Below are positions 32,576 through 44,222 of a DNA stretch of 64,000 nucleotides, piece after piece. Position numbers and translations under genes: made by a program. Each line of letters opens with the position of its first letter. Position 1 is the stretch's first letter. The stretch is from Mermis nigrescens (lineage: Eukaryota; Nematoda; Enoplea; Mermithida; Mermithidae), in NCBI GenBank assembly GCA_036768485.1, contig JAVLUZ010000753.1, forward strand, positions 124,001 to 188,000. Reading direction: 5' to 3'. The notes beneath the pieces were generated by a model that was not told the DNA's origin, did no database searches, and saw only the letters and a program-made list of their open reading frames with translations.

Positions 32576-35500
32576 GTTAATGTCACATTCAAAGCATCAA
32601 TCATTAGTAAGATCGTAAAATTAGAACCATTCGGAACAAGATCTTCTCCTCTCTCAATAGGTTAATAATGTGTCGTGTTTGGTCGCGCATACTCATAAAT
32701 ATAATACTTCACGTACCTACGAGTTTAACGAAAAATTTTAAAATTTTCTAAGAAAAGTATAAAAATTCTCCATCCTTTTATGCGGCATCTTCCAATTGGA
32801 AATTTTTCTCGTTTCCGACAATGCGTTGATTGCCCTACTCCCTTACGCAACATGTAGACATCTTGATTCTAGCTAAAGCATCAGGACATGTTTTATTTGA
32901 ATATCAAAATTGTATACAGCATGCATATAGAATGTACAGACCTCTAAAATAGCTATTGACCCCGCTTAACAACTATAAATCTCTCATCCTGCTCAAATCG
33001 TCGTTTTCTTTTAAAAATCATATAAAGTGCATTCGTAAGCGTTTTTCTCAATATTTTTTCAGAAGTGTCAAATTTTCGCCGCATCTCACTATATACACAT
33101 TTCTTGACTATACTTTCTTTTAATTACTCAATTTTTTTCGAATATCACGAATTTTTGTATAGGAAAGTACTCTGTAAATTGTTTTTATGTCTGACCCTAC
33201 CTGAATTTCCATGCCGTACGCGTACGTGAGCTTGTACTGGTGAAGATTTATTTAATTTTTTTCTGCTACGAAATTCTACCTCCATCACAAGCAAAATGTA
33301 CAGTTTGGAATGGAAAGGACGGCTTGCTATAATTTTATGGTAATTCAGCTAAATTTAATCATCTAATAGATCTTCTTCAGACCAGACTGTTGTTCTAGAA
33401 AAAGCGAGCATTGTGAGAAACGTAAAAACTATTGCTTTTGCCGCGAACACCCATTTGTTTTTAGTCCAAATCAAGCATTTTTGTAAAAGCTTTCAGACAA
33501 TGACCCCCGAGTGCAATATTAAAATCTATTCATAAAACGTTTTAAGGGGCGGCCTTAATAAATCCCCTATATTAATTATACATTTGGTACAGTGTTTTTT
33601 GTACAAGTTCCGTTTGTACATGTACAAAGATGGTCCCCAAAAGTCTTTGAACATTTAGTACATGCAAATTATTGTGTACTATATGGTAGAGTAGCGATTA
33701 CAGTGTTTTAAAATAGAGTTTTCGACGTTTGGTAGTTTATTTAGCTATTTTCTGGCTATCTGACGCCAAAAATTACTAAAAATTATCTCAAAACGGCGCG
33801 AAGCGCCGAAAAATTCAAAATGTTTCCATTTTAAATGCAAATTCTGCTCTTTTAAGATATATCGGACAAACAATTACTCATTAAGCGCCGAAAATTTTTC
33901 AGAATTTCACACCTTTTTACAATTTTTGTCTTCCCAAAAAACTTTGTACATGTACAAAGACGATCCTAAAAAGTCTTCGTAAATCGTGAAAAATCATTGC
34001 CGAATACAAAAGAACCGTGATTTGGTACAATCTAAAATTTTCTCGGACACGTACATGATTGCACAATCGACAATTACGCTTCCGCTAACAAATCGAAGTT
34101 GCCTTTTGAAAAAACACATCGAAATTGCGGTTACTAAGGCGACTTTTATTAATTTCTGATGAAAAAATACATAAATTGAATAAACAAATGAATGAATTAA
34201 TAAAAGGATTATGGGGAAAATTTTATGTTACACTTACTATCTCATTCATTTTATACTCGCAAGAATTGGGTGCGTTCGAAAACGCTAATGCACATTGCGC
34301 CGATAAATCGAAAAAAGCTCCGCCGTTAGCTTTCTGCATTATGACGTCATTTCCAACGGCACCCCTCGGTTTATCAAGCAAACATTTTGGTACTTTTCCA
34401 GCATTATGGAGCCTGAAGATTCGCAGAAATAAGAAAAAGGTGGTTTGTACCATGCGTGTTCAATAAGGGAGTTTGTTGGTTGACGCTCCAGAATGGCTGT
34501 TGAACCTTGCAAAATGACTGCGACCATACATGGGCGGCAGCCATATTCTGGTTGGGGTTCAATGTGGCCAAATTGGTAAAAATAGAAGCGAAAATTCATT
34601 ATGGGTTCTATCGATTTTTTTAATTGGGGGTGGGGGCGACCAGACATGCACTTGAAGGAAGGAGGGGAGGGTTGCGGAATCTACTCCCGGGATGGATGAA
34701 ATGGAAATTTTTCGGAAAAATGGGGCAAAACGAAGGCTAAAATCAATAAAAATTGAATATTGTCTTCAAAGAAGCTTTAAATTGGCCAGGAACTTTGTAA
34801 AAACGTTGTTTTAACGCTACTTTAGCGCTCATGGTAGTTTTTGAGGTCATATTGGTCCCAAAAAAAGTGGATTTCTGCGACCCACTCACCAGACCGACTG
34901 CTTATTCCCAGATTAGCCATGCGGTGCTTCTATGGTCCAGACCCCTACACCCATATGCGGTTGCGGCCATAGATGCGCAGCATGGCCGATCTGGGAGGTG
35001 ATGTCAGCTGGTCTGGAGAGGGGTCAAAAACAGCTTTTTTAGACCAAAATGACATCAAAAACTTGTAAACGCGCAAAATTAGCGTTAAATCTACTTTATC
35101 AAACAATTTCTATTCAATTTGAAACGCTTAAAGACAATTTTCAATTTTCATCTGTTTTTAGCCTTCATTTTGCCTCATTTTTCTCAAAAAATTTTTCATT
35201 CTCTTCTGTGGGTCTACACCTTACCTGGGCGTTAGGGGGTGGGTTTGGGTGTATGCACCCCTAGAAACCAAAATGCCTCCTTCCCAGAAACAAAAATATT
35301 CCCTCCCCAGAATTCAATTTTTAAAAATTTTTGCTGTTTTGTTTCGCAGTTTTTTGCGAAACAAAACCATACCACAATTTTTAAGGCCACTTTATGACAT
35401 TCGAAAAATGTTGCACCTTACCCCTCCCAGAACTTTGGTGGCGCCCAACTATGGTCTGCAGCATAGGGCATAGCATAGTCAATTTAAGGAAGAGGGCAAC

Positions 35501-38500
35501 CAGTCTGGGGGTCAATTAATGAGCTTTTTTTGGCCAAAATGACATCGAAAGCTGATATAAGGGCTAAACTAGCGTTAAAACTACGTTATCGCATAGTTGC
35601 TGGTCACTTTTAAAGAAAATATATAAATTTCCATCAGTCGCTTTTATTTTGCCCCATTTTCAGCACAAAATTTTCAAGTTATTTATTCTCTGCGTCTATA
35701 CCCCGAATTCCGCAGGTGCATGTCTGGTCTAAACGCGTTCACCCCCCCCCGCCCCCTCGTGCACGTCTGGCTGCGACTTTAAGAATTGTCTACTTTCCGT
35801 TGAACTCGTAGAAAATGTCTTTTTACAACGTGTCCAGCTCTATTTTGACTCAGAATTGCCAAATCATCGGCTATAATTTCTCTTTTCTGACTATATCTGT
35901 TGAATCTACTTAGAAATTCTTCTCGAAATTTGTTCTTTTTACCATGCACTCTTTAAAAATCTTTTTAGGACGAATCCTCCACAGAAATTCCTTATTCTGT
36001 AAATATATGGTGGTATGCTACCTACCACCAATTTTCCGTGAACTAGTCATAAATAGCCCGGAAATCTACAGCAAAGGACTTCCGTCCTTAGACCGCGTCC
36101 GCGTTTGATTGAAAGCCTTTATATTGCAGAATCGCTTTCGAAAAAAACAATGGATAGTTAGATTAGTATACTTTTTAAATATAATTATAGAAAATTTGAG
36201 GGTAATTATACACGCGCTGCTTTCTAGAAAAAATAAATAAAATTTCATTGAACACTATTTTCGGATAAATGAGAATTTCTTAAGTAGACTATAGCACGGC
36301 TTGGCAATTATCCTCGGTAAAGGACTGTTGTGTCGAATTTTCAGTATACGGTACACGCTTCAATTAAATCGCTATTTATCATATCAAATCAATTTCCTTT
36401 TAGTCGACCGATCTATCTAATTACTCACTAATGACCTCACCATATTTCCCACCCTGTACTTTGTTTTTTCACACATTTTTCTGTTGCTGCGTTTTCCAAT
36501 TCGTAATTTGGCCCTCGCTCATTCCAAGACGTTTCAATTGAACCCTGTCGCATCTACCGAACATTAATTGTAAAATTCATCCGAGACACGCATTCGTTCC
36601 ATTTTCTAAAACTTCTTGAAATTCCCTTTTTTATAGCACGCATCATTACTGGTTTGTTTATGTACATATTTTTTCAATACTTTATCTTTGCTCATCTGTC
36701 GAAATAGCACTCGGCGCATCAATGAATGCGTTTAAATTTTATTAATCTTTTTAGCGGATCTGATTATGTATGATCTATAAGATATTATTCTAGCTCTTCG
36801 AAAAATTCGGATCGCTTCGCTGAAAATAAAAGGTTGAACATATCAAATCTCAGAATTGCTTTGCAAGATAAAATGATTCAAGCAGACAATGCTAATAGGC
36901 TTTGTTTTTTTTTAAACATACCCTCAAAGTAGATGCGCAGTATAGCCGATCTAGGGGTCTGCCAGTGGGTCAGTTAATGGGCTTTTTTAGACCGAAATTA
37001 CTCAAAACTCTGAAACATATAAATGCTAGAATAGCGTTAAAATTCACATTACTCCACAGTTTCTAGCCAATTTTTTAATATTTTGAAGAAAATTTTCCAT
37101 TTTTAATTCTTTCCGTTCTAGGGATTATAAACCTTCAAACCCCCATGTGCTTGTTCACTCAAAGGTACAAAGTTATCCTATGCCAGCTTCACTAATTGAG
37201 ACTAAAAAACTTACAGCTTTTTATCTCGTGAGCCTTACTTCAGAAATTCTTCAGCAAACTTTTCTGAACATTTAGACCATTGATAAGGATCATTTTCAGC
37301 TTTAGAAACTGATCCCATTATTCCAATGCTGGTAGCCGTCTTGTCCAAATTTTTCGACAAAATATCTTTACAAGCTTGGCTCTCGTCGTGTTGCATTTGC
37401 AATCTATAGATCAATGTCATTATTACGAGTATTTTTTGCACTGGCTCTAATATGGCATGAAAATTTAGCATTCAGCCCAGTTTGACAAAAAAGTTTTTGA
37501 TTTGCTGAAATTTTTTTTAATTTTTAACTAACTAAACCAACTATTTCATTTAGGAATTTTCGCCTTCATGATAAAAATGACAATCCTGCACGAACGAAAT
37601 ATCTGCGCGTTTAAATGATACTATCTACCGGAATTATAGGTGGTCGTTCAATCGTAATTTAATTATTCAATAATAAATCAAATTTGAAATAATCAATGAG
37701 AAATAATTCATTCAATTAAATATTCGGTGTGATAAAATTTAATCATTACATCGTTCAATCGCTTGGCTCGTAATTTTACCGAACCGACTCAACGTTGTGA
37801 TACTGTTTAAAAGCCGAATGTTATAAAAAAATTTATGTTTTTTTAAGAAATGAAAAAGGGGAGATTTCACCCAATCAGTAGATTAATGTAACATTACATA
37901 CAGAGCAGATGGATTAAAATTTGGGGAAAAGTCCTCGGATTATTGAAAAAGTCAGGAACTACGTCGAAACTGGAGGTAAAGCTATTATTTTTACCAATTA
38001 GCAGCCGAATTTTCATTTTTGGAGCCAATCTATTATAATAATTTTCGGATAGCTTATTTTTTCTTTTCTGTCGAAGTTCGAATACTGTTTTAAGAATAAA
38101 TTTTCGAACGACTTATCGAAATCTTTTCGACAACTTCGAAATGCATGCAAAAAATTATAATTGATACTCAAACTGATTCAGCCAGCCTATTTCTTGCCCG
38201 AACGTTGAGATTTATTAAAGCACATAGCAAAATCGGTAAAAGGTTTTCTAGGCCATTTCGTTAAAAAATCTCCAACACTGAATGAAAGCCTGATAAGAAA
38301 CTCACAAATGCCCCAATTCGTGAGCAAGGGTAAATGAGGAAGCCAAGCCAGTATCTTCGACGATCATGCAACTATACTTTTCGCTACAAGCTCCGCCCAC
38401 CCAGGCGAGTCCTTAAAACCACAAAGCGTCAAATAAAATGACACTTAAATATTTAGCTTGTTCTAAATTTAGCTTCTTGGGGTTTTTAATTTTGGAATAT

Positions 38501-41500
38501 TGAGGGTTTCGCTATTTTATAAATGATCAAGCTCCCTTGCTTCCATTTTTTCATCGTTTGTGTTTTAAGCCTCCGTTTAAGACGAACTAGAACAGCATTC
38601 CAGCCAATCAGGTATTCAGTACATCTTTTCAAATCCTTCCAAATACTGCGCCTATAAATTTACACTTAGAAAAGAGCATTTTGGCTTATTTACAGTGATG
38701 TCAAAAATAGTTTAAGATGAGAAAATAGGGTTCCATTAAGACAAATTATCACTTCATCTCTTTTTAAACGTATATTGGCACCCAATGATTGTATTCAACA
38801 CAATATAGATCTACTTGTTTCACTTTTTTGTGGATGTTCACCAGATTCAAACGCTTATGCATAATAGTAATTCTTTTGATCAAAACTCCTTAAAAAATAA
38901 TACTGATGAAGAATAACATGCGTAGGTGTTTAGGAGGAACATGATAAATCGCTCAAAATTAAAGTAATTATTGCAGACTCTGTTAAGCGGCTGTAGTTTT
39001 ACATATAGAGTAGAACGGCGTTCTGGCATGGTATAATGTTCAACAGAAAAATCACGGAGTCTTTCCCAATAAGCACGTTAGAAGATCTGAGTATCGTACA
39101 CTGTTTATTCTACTGAAATTTTGAAATTACTCACCAATCACTCCGCAATTGGAACCGCAAATATCCACCCTGAAAAAAGAATAAGCAGAGGACTTTATTG
39201 AACATCACAATAGGGTCTCGTTTGTTTGTCAGATTATGGCCCTACGTTATAAAGTGGCTAATAGTAAAATTAATGTCGTCACATACTGGTTTTCATTTAT
39301 ACCAATTAGTCTTGAGCCCGACCATTTTAAGGCTGGTCCAGGTCCAGCCGCGTAGGACTAAAAATGACAGTGGTCCGACAAAAGTTTGATAAGTACATTT
39401 GTTTACTTGCTTTATAGTATGTGAATAGCTTTTTAATGATTGGTAGCGCGTTAGCGTGTGCCTATAATATGCTTAGGTACCTCCAACATACATATGTCTA
39501 CCCCTACAGCTATTACGGGGCATATCTATGAGGTGCGAACTTTTCAAATGGTAGACATTTTCAAAAACTTTTGTGGCCTTTTTCTTGTTTACACTAAATA
39601 CGTAGCTAAGGGTGATCTGGGATGGAGTTTGTGAAACCACAACTGCCTAACTCGGTTTTGCATTCTCTTTAGTCCGATGTTTCTTAAAGTGTAGATATTG
39701 AATAATCTTAACATTAAATGTTTTACATGAGGGGATTTATTTGTAGAGTGGCAGTGTAAAGAGTGCAAAAATCTGGGGTTGTAAATACGAATTTTGATCG
39801 CACTCCCGATATTTTTGTATCTATCAATTTCTCCAGAAGAATACACCACAACATTTTCCAATATAAAAGTACTTCTTTTAATGGGCTACACGATGAATTT
39901 GACTGCCTTCGTATTGAGTCTATACAAAATTAATTATGACAGTTTAGAATTTAAACACTGGTGGTGGACGGAACCACCCCTTTTTATCTTCTATTAGTTT
40001 GTCAACCATTCCGGTTATAAATTGGGAGGGCGAAGCATTCTAAAAATAAAGAACGTCTTAAGAGGTACACATCGCATTTGGATGCGTTTCTTTGAGCAAT
40101 CGGATGGTGCAAATCATTCTAGAAATAACGCGCATCTTAGTGGTTACACATCGCACCAGGGTGCCTTCCTTTACAGTCAATACTGAGTTTTTTTGAAGGT
40201 GTTAAGTTGAAACATTAGGGTAAACAAATATTTTTTGTCAGATTTTTGTCTGTCAAGTTCGCCCGATATGATTTAGGACACGATAATAGTTATAAAAATG
40301 TCTTAAGCATGGAGAATAAAACATGCTTGTAGGCGCGAATAATTACACCACGTATCGAGTTATTGTAATGGTGTAAACGTTACACTAAAACATCATTCTA
40401 CTCCCAACCCGTTGCAAATCGTGAATTTTTTTCAAAGAGTTCATCGTAACGCCAGGATTACGAATCTGGCTGTTAAATTTCTCTAAAACCGGGTAATTGT
40501 TTAAGATTTACCATATTCAAATATTGTAGAAGGAGTGGAGTTTACACTGAAATTTGTTTCAATACCAATGCATAGCAAAACGTGAATTTGTTAAAAATTT
40601 GTTCCATTACGTCAGAATTACAAATCAGGCGGTTAGCTTTATTTACACCTATTAGTGTAAAGTTTACTTCAATCAATTATAATAAAGGTGTAGACTTGAG
40701 ACTGAAAATTATTTCATTTACAAAGCATTCAATACGTGAATTATTTCAAAATGTTCTGTGTAACGTCAAAATTACGAAACTGGCTCTATGCTTTCTTGTA
40801 ACTCAGTGTTGTGTAAAGTTTACACTGAAATCTAACTATAGTTCTAGAGCCATGCAAAAGATGCATTTGTTCCAAAGTGTTCCTCGTAACGCCAAGATTA
40901 CAAATCTGACTGTGAAATTTCTTCACACGTTATAATTGTGTAAAGTGTACACTAAAGATCAATCTTATTTCAATAGCATTGTAGAAGTATAATTTTTTAA
41001 AATTTTAGTGATTACGTCTAAATAACGGATTTAACCAATTATTCTTTGCACACAGTATTTGCTTTAAGTGGACACTGAAAACATTTGATCTTAATAAATT
41101 AGGTATACTCCATTTGCTTAAAAGAAAGAAATGCAGATATTCAGAACAATCTTGTTTTTCAAGTAATTGAACTGCTTTCATTATCTTGACATGTTACCAT
41201 TGGTTTTTGCTGACTGATTTACTCAAGTTTTGCTGATTAAAAGTATGTTATCAGCCAGATACAAAATACCCCGATGGCACAAAAGAAGGACAAATATACT
41301 TGGAATAGTGGACTTTTAGACGCCTAAAAGGAGGGGACTAGGAAAAGTAACCTGTGCGCGCAAATTATCATAACAATCTGCTAATAATTAGACTTTCTCT
41401 AACCAACACAGAAATGGTAGTATATTCTGCGGCCTTCCAAAAAAGTTTTCCTCTAAAAACATTTTTCACCAGTAAAGTGAAGAGCTTAGAATGAAACTTC

Positions 41501-43781
41501 GACCTGCGCTAAACAGCAAATTTACTTGGATATCACTCGCATTTTCATGGCAATGTGTAATCAATATTCAGTCAAAAGATCAATAGGTGAATCATGACAT
41601 ATGCATCTGCTGTTTATTATAGCTTCACAGAGCGTGATGAGATGATGTAGTTATACATTTTATGCTGCAGCATTCTATGTAGCTGTGAAAATTTTTCATC
41701 TATCATAATGCACTATTGCATTTAGTTGCACGGTTATCTCACCCATTCTTATTGTGCCGTGTCCTTAATTCTTTGGTGCTAAGTTGTTCGTGCATGTTTA
41801 GTGTCTTGCCGCACATCATCGCAACAACAGTCCTTTGGACTTACATTCGATTAATTTTAGAAAACCAAATAATTTGTCGTTTTCTGTAATTCAGATTGAT
41901 CAATTCTCTTTTAGGGAAGAAACTGTTGTGTTACATATTTCTTTAACTGAAGCTACAAGTAAACATGGAAAGCATGAAAATTCTGGGGTAGTCTGATGGG
42001 TGAAACAGCCAAAGATCGACATAAATTTTTCTAGAATTCTGGGACTCGAAGTAATCTGCGGGGATTTTCAGTTTCATGGGAACCCCTTCAATCTAACGTG
42101 TTGCCACAACCACCTTCTGTAGGCCGCAGAATATACTTCGACTTCTGTGTTGATTTGAGAAAGTCTGATTTTCGGCGATTTCTTATGATTTTTGCGTGCA
42201 TGGCTGACTTTTCCAAGTCCCCTCCTTTTACATCTTTATTAATCCGCTATTTGTCCCGTTGGAGTATTTTTCTTTGCTAGTCTCTAAATAAACCAGATAA
42301 CGTTTTTTATCATTTACTGAATATATCGTCATACTCATAGCATTTTATTAGAATTATGAGTGAAATATTGCACCAGATAGTATTTTATTGCAGTAATAAT
42401 CCGATTCAGACAGATTTGATTTGCTCACGCAAATCTTGCAGCAGTAAAATTAAATATTCCTGATATCAGACGCGGGAATCTTATAGTGCAAAAACTAAAG
42501 CTATGCTAGTAAGCTAAGGAATAAAGGAGTTTTTTAGTCAGCTGCTTTTTAGGCACAAAAGTTTTGACAGAATGCAGCGCTTAAGATAGAATTTTACGAA
42601 AATTTACTCACCATTGAGTGTGCTACCCCAATTCTTTCAGGAAATTATCCAAGTAAAAGACAGAAAATTTGGAGAATTTAATTCGCTGCTTTCACGCAAT
42701 GCTGCGCTTTTTATATCTTGCATTTTCATCCCTTAATAATGTAAATCGACAATTTCCCGTACTCGCATTGAGTTGATTCGCAATCGCCACGAGCAATCAT
42801 ACTGCTAAAATTTTTTTTCATATAAAGCATCAAGCTTTTGCGAAACAGACTGATAGTGAGATGCACATTGTACCAGTATAAAGTTGAAAATGGCTAAATT
42901 GTGTACAGTATTCTATTTCTTTGCAGCGCATCACAGTAATTTAAACGCTAAACAAGCCGAATTTACTTTTTCTAAGTCGATTTGGCTCAAAAGAACAAAA
43001 ACAAGTGAATTTCATTATGATTACTTCTGGCTGAATCAATGAATTAGTCTTAGTCTAGCATCACAGCAAATCTTGAATCGGATTATTTACACTTCAGGTA
43101 GGTGCTTCCTTACCACTTCTTTGATGCACCACTGTGTTTTTTGCACGAATAGAAAGAACGCGGTTTTCTTTCAAAAGACCTGGATTTTCGGATACAATTT
43201 TTATTTTCTACATTTCAGAGTGTCTCTCTGACACAACAAATATATGGAACAGTCATTTGAAACGAGAATGCAAATTACATGTTATAGGCTTAGGTAGATA
43301 TTAGAGGATCTAAAACACACTTGCACTTACGTATGACTTTTGGAGACTAGCAACATATAAGAATGAAGGGGAAATTAAACGCTAATTCGAAATTTAAAGA
43401 ATGGAAGTAAACTTTAGCATTGCTTGAAATCTCCCGATACGATTTTGCGCAATAAACGAGAGGAGCGTTGGAGCTGCTTCTTGATACAATCAACATAGCT
43501 GACCTTTGACCTTTATGCCTCTGCACACATAAGCACAGAGCAACTCAGCCACTTCCTAATTGCGTACATAAAATTAAGATTATTGCAGATAGTGGTCTTA
43601 ATGTAAACGCATTGCAATATTTAGAATGACTATTTTCGTGTGTGCGAATCGTTTTTCAGACTCACTTAGTTATCAGTACAGCTACGTCATAATCCATCCC
43701 GCTTTGCTGTTTAAACTTTTTCGACCACCCGCAAAAGCTTTCAAGCGTTTGTTGAGCACCGCGAGATATAAACAAACCGCT
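26394..43781 (-). CDS. ADAMTS-like zinc metalloprotease (M12B), 3' part of gene
   Basis: Four exons with GT-AG borders. 43781-43666 has [19 protein letters not shown] and [10 protein letters not shown], as before the active site in ADAMTS proteases. 38411-38306 has [19 protein letters not shown], then [10 protein letters not shown]. 37403-37239 completes HELGHLLQMQHDE, the HExxHxxxxxHD zinc site, with IMGSV (Met-turn) and [16 protein letters not shown]. 26499-26394 adds [17 protein letters not shown] and ends KQFKQRG-stop. The last three exons join in phase. The first two do not: one small exon, probably the Cys loop after LIT, was not found between 43665 and 38412. The Gly usually in the zinc motif is Gln. 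The protein ends soon after the catalytic domain, so no thrombospondin repeats. Upstream exons (signal, propeptide) not identified. Likely secreted. Confidence 0.8.
26785..27640. repeat. Foldback family 3 copy a
   Basis: Marked by GATGTACAAAGA, the perfect 18-bp palindrome CTTTGTACATGTACAAAG (27461-27478), GGCGCTTCGCGCC-type palindromes and CAATTTGCAATGATTT. Other copies: 27775-28290, 33585-34035 and 53786-54236. Open frames inside are not conserved between copies. Confidence 0.6.
27775..28290. repeat. Foldback family 3 copy b
   Basis: Repeats the start of copy a (ATGCAATTTGCAATGATTTC, TGGCCGTCAGTGACC) and carries the 18-bp palindrome at 27957-27974. It follows copy a in the same direction, about 1 kb apart. 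Confidence 0.6.
28291..28794. other. No feature seen
   Basis: AT-rich DNA with no repeat or coding signal noticed. Confidence 0.35.
28795..28925. repeat. CCGG-rich palindromic cluster
   Basis: Within 130 bp there are ten or more CCGG or CCGGAG/CTCCGG motifs, including CCTCCGGCCGGAG and GCCGGAGGCCGG, with spaced inverted copies. The flanks are AT-rich. It resembles the subterminal motif clusters where transposases bind in some DNA transposons; the element borders were not found. Confidence 0.5.
28926..30160. other. No gene; fragment related to family 5
   Basis: 29440-29550 shares ATTTTGTTCAATTTACTCGA-like sequence and the following block with family 5 repeats. The remainder shows no supported feature. 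Confidence 0.35.
30163..30827. mobile_element. Mariner-derived non-autonomous element
   Basis: Ends CGAGGGGTGTTCATTAAC and GTTCAATAAGTCG (outer strand), flanked by TA on both sides (30161-30162, 30828-30829). CGAGGGG...TTCAATAAG ends and a TA target fit mariner elements. Inverted similarity continues inward for about 150 bp (CCCTACATGTGCTG, CACTCACCATTTCTTTCTT). No transposase frame. Confidence 0.7.
30830..31196. other. No feature seen
   Basis: AT-rich spacer between the mariner-derived element and a MITE. Confidence 0.3.
31197..31450 (+). mobile_element. MITE family 1 copy
   Basis: Left edge TCGGACAATAGGTGGGC, body GATTTTTCAAAGGTG and AACACCATTTTCCAACG, right edge CCCACGCCCGCGTGTTCATC. TCGGA and TCGGAC flank the ends. 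Confidence 0.6.
31531..32092. mobile_element. piggyBac-like MITE 2 (TTAA target)
   Basis: Starts GCCTCCGTTTACC after TTAA (31527-31530); ends GGAGGG before TCAA (32093-32096). Subterminal palindrome CCTAGGACGGCGTCCTAG on the left and its partner CTAGGACGGCGTCCTA on the right. Body matches the copy at 4352-4910. Confidence 0.72.
32093..33584. other. No gene; ATT microsatellite
   Basis: A long (ATT)n run spans about 32514-32577 and produces a leucine run in one open frame. Otherwise AT-rich with no feature noticed. Confidence 0.4.
33585..34035 (-). repeat. Foldback family 3 copy c
   Basis: Contains TTTGTACATGTACAAAGA at 33613-33629 and the full 18-bp palindrome at 33942-33959, with GGCGCGAAGCGCCG near 33796. 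Oriented opposite to copies a and b. Confidence 0.6.
34036..34724. other. Possible unclassified repeat; no supported gene
   Basis: Two overlapping open frames on opposite strands (34125-34466 and 34339-34647) cover GACGTCATTTCCAACGGC and flanks. Neither resembles a known protein, and the double opening suggests chance. C-rich and G-rich MITE-like text follows at 34500-34680. Confidence 0.3.
34725..35225. repeat. Two MITE family 6 copies head to head
   Basis: 34725-34955 (minus) and 34975-35225 (plus) are inverted copies of one roughly 240-bp family. Family blocks on the plus strand: GCATGGCCGATCTGG, CAAAATGACATCAAAAAC, TTAGCGTTAAA and TTTTGCC. Together they form a long inverted repeat. Confidence 0.55.
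35212..35458 (-). mobile_element. MITE family 1 copy, reversed
   Basis: On the plus strand starts CTACACCTTACCTGGGCG and holds GGGTGTATGCACCCC and, inward, CCTCCCAGAACTTTGG; this is family 1 read backward. Confidence 0.5.
35490..35735 (+). mobile_element. MITE family 6 copy
   Basis: Carries CCAGTCTGGGGGTCAAT, CCAAAATGACATCGAAAG, TAGCGTTAAAACTACG and TTTTATTTTGCCCC in family order. Confidence 0.5.
35736..36924. other. No supported feature (within proposed intron)
   Basis: AT-rich, with a C-tract at 35740-35755. No additional metalloprotease exon was recognised here. Confidence 0.35.
36925..37140 (+). mobile_element. MITE family 6 copy, degraded
   Basis: Shares GATGCGCAGTATAGCCGATC, AGACCGAAATTACTCAAAAC and AATAGCGTTAAAATTC with other family 6 copies. 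Confidence 0.45.
38569..39060. mobile_element. piggyBac-like MITE 3, degraded
   Basis: Left end GCCTCCGTTTAAG after TTAA (38565-38568), palindrome relic CTAGAACAGCATTCC and partner TAGAACGGCGTTCTGG, right end near CACGGAGT. Lies in the metalloprotease intron between the Cys-loop and zinc-site exons. Confidence 0.6.
39437..42280 (+). mobile_element. Helitron-like element C (2.8 kb)
   Basis: 5' end TGATTGGTAGCGCG (degraded TC) after A at 39436; 3' end TTTTTCTTTGCTAG at 42280 before T. It contains array I pieces (39590-40320), array II (about 40330-41110, about six units), an inverted terminus copy (41255-41440) and the 3' module (42122-42280). It is the oldest-looking copy. Inserted in an intron of the metalloprotease gene, in the opposite orientation to transcription. 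Confidence 0.7.
40330..41110 (+). repeat. Helitron C array II
   Basis: Units of about 125-150 bp with GTGTAAAGTTTACACTGAAA, then a block near GCATTGCAAAAG, GTAACGCCAAGATTAC and AATCTGACTG. GTGTAAA-like starts at about 40370, 40538, 40660, 40810 and 40934. Stop-free frames here (40582-40935) result from the repeat and are not shared by other copies. Confidence 0.65.
42281..43665 (-). other. Metalloprotease intron, right part
   Basis: Between the end of Helitron C and the DYDVAVLIT exon. A minus-strand stretch at about 42612-42641 (IGVAHSM followed by GTGAGT) has a good donor, but it lacks the cysteine expected and was not accepted as the missing exon. Confidence 0.35.
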
Positions 43782-44222
43782 CTACGAAACCAAAATCGGT
43801 GAATTAGACTTCTATACAACACAATCAAGGCACATAATCGTAGTTTATACATATTTGAATTAACAGCAGCAGTCTTGCGAATAAATCGAAATTATTTCGA
43901 CATTAATTTTAAAATAATTAAACGAGATCTATCAATTTACTTGCGAACATTAGGGCAGCGATCAATCTATTTTTGAGAACTATTGGGCTGAAATTTGGAA
44001 AGAGTCAAAAATTTTGTTCTGTGAGCTCTGCAGAGGAATTCTAAATTTTGTTCGATCAGAGCTCCTTCTCCCCAGACTTTTGATCCTCATGTATGTGCAC
44101 TCATCGCCCGTATTCATCACTTTGTTATTAAGTACTTATTTTTTGACGCTTTAATGACTTGAAATTAGTCCAGCACGGGTAAGTAAGCTACTTTTTAAGT
44201 TCTTAACAATATCTAGCACTTG
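43782..44222. other. No feature seen
   Basis: AT-rich spacer upstream of the first recognised metalloprotease exon; no earlier exon recognised. Confidence 0.3.

Larger units (their letters stand above)
26500..37238 (-). other. Proposed last intron of the metalloprotease gene
   Basis: The 10.7-kb span between the WSKCS exon (donor GTAAGG) and the terminal exon (acceptor TTAACATTTCACAG). Phases agree: two bases before, one base after. It is filled with foldback, mariner-derived, piggyBac-like and other MITE copies listed separately. The pairing of these two exons is inferred from phase, strand and the FL...C..LSDP similarity to ADAMTS proteins. Confidence 0.5.

Noticed and set aside
32301..32618. 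Open frame with a leucine run
   Set aside because: The run is the translation of an ATT microsatellite, and the preceding part has no recognisable motif or splice context.
34125..34466. 113-codon plus-strand frame
   Set aside because: Overlapped by open frames on the opposite strand and lacking any motif; likely chance.
40582..40935. 117-codon open frame in Helitron C
   Set aside because: It follows the array II repeat period and is not kept in other elements.
42612..42641. Candidate microexon for the missing part of the metalloprotease (IGVAHSM then GTGAGT)
   Set aside because: The donor is good, but the phase fits only with a weaker alternative donor and no cysteine is encoded where the family expects one.
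43635..43649. HENSH on the minus strand, an HExxH pattern
   Set aside because: It lies in the intron just after the donor of the DYDVAVLIT exon; the residues around it do not fit the family, and the true HELGH exon is at 38306-38411.
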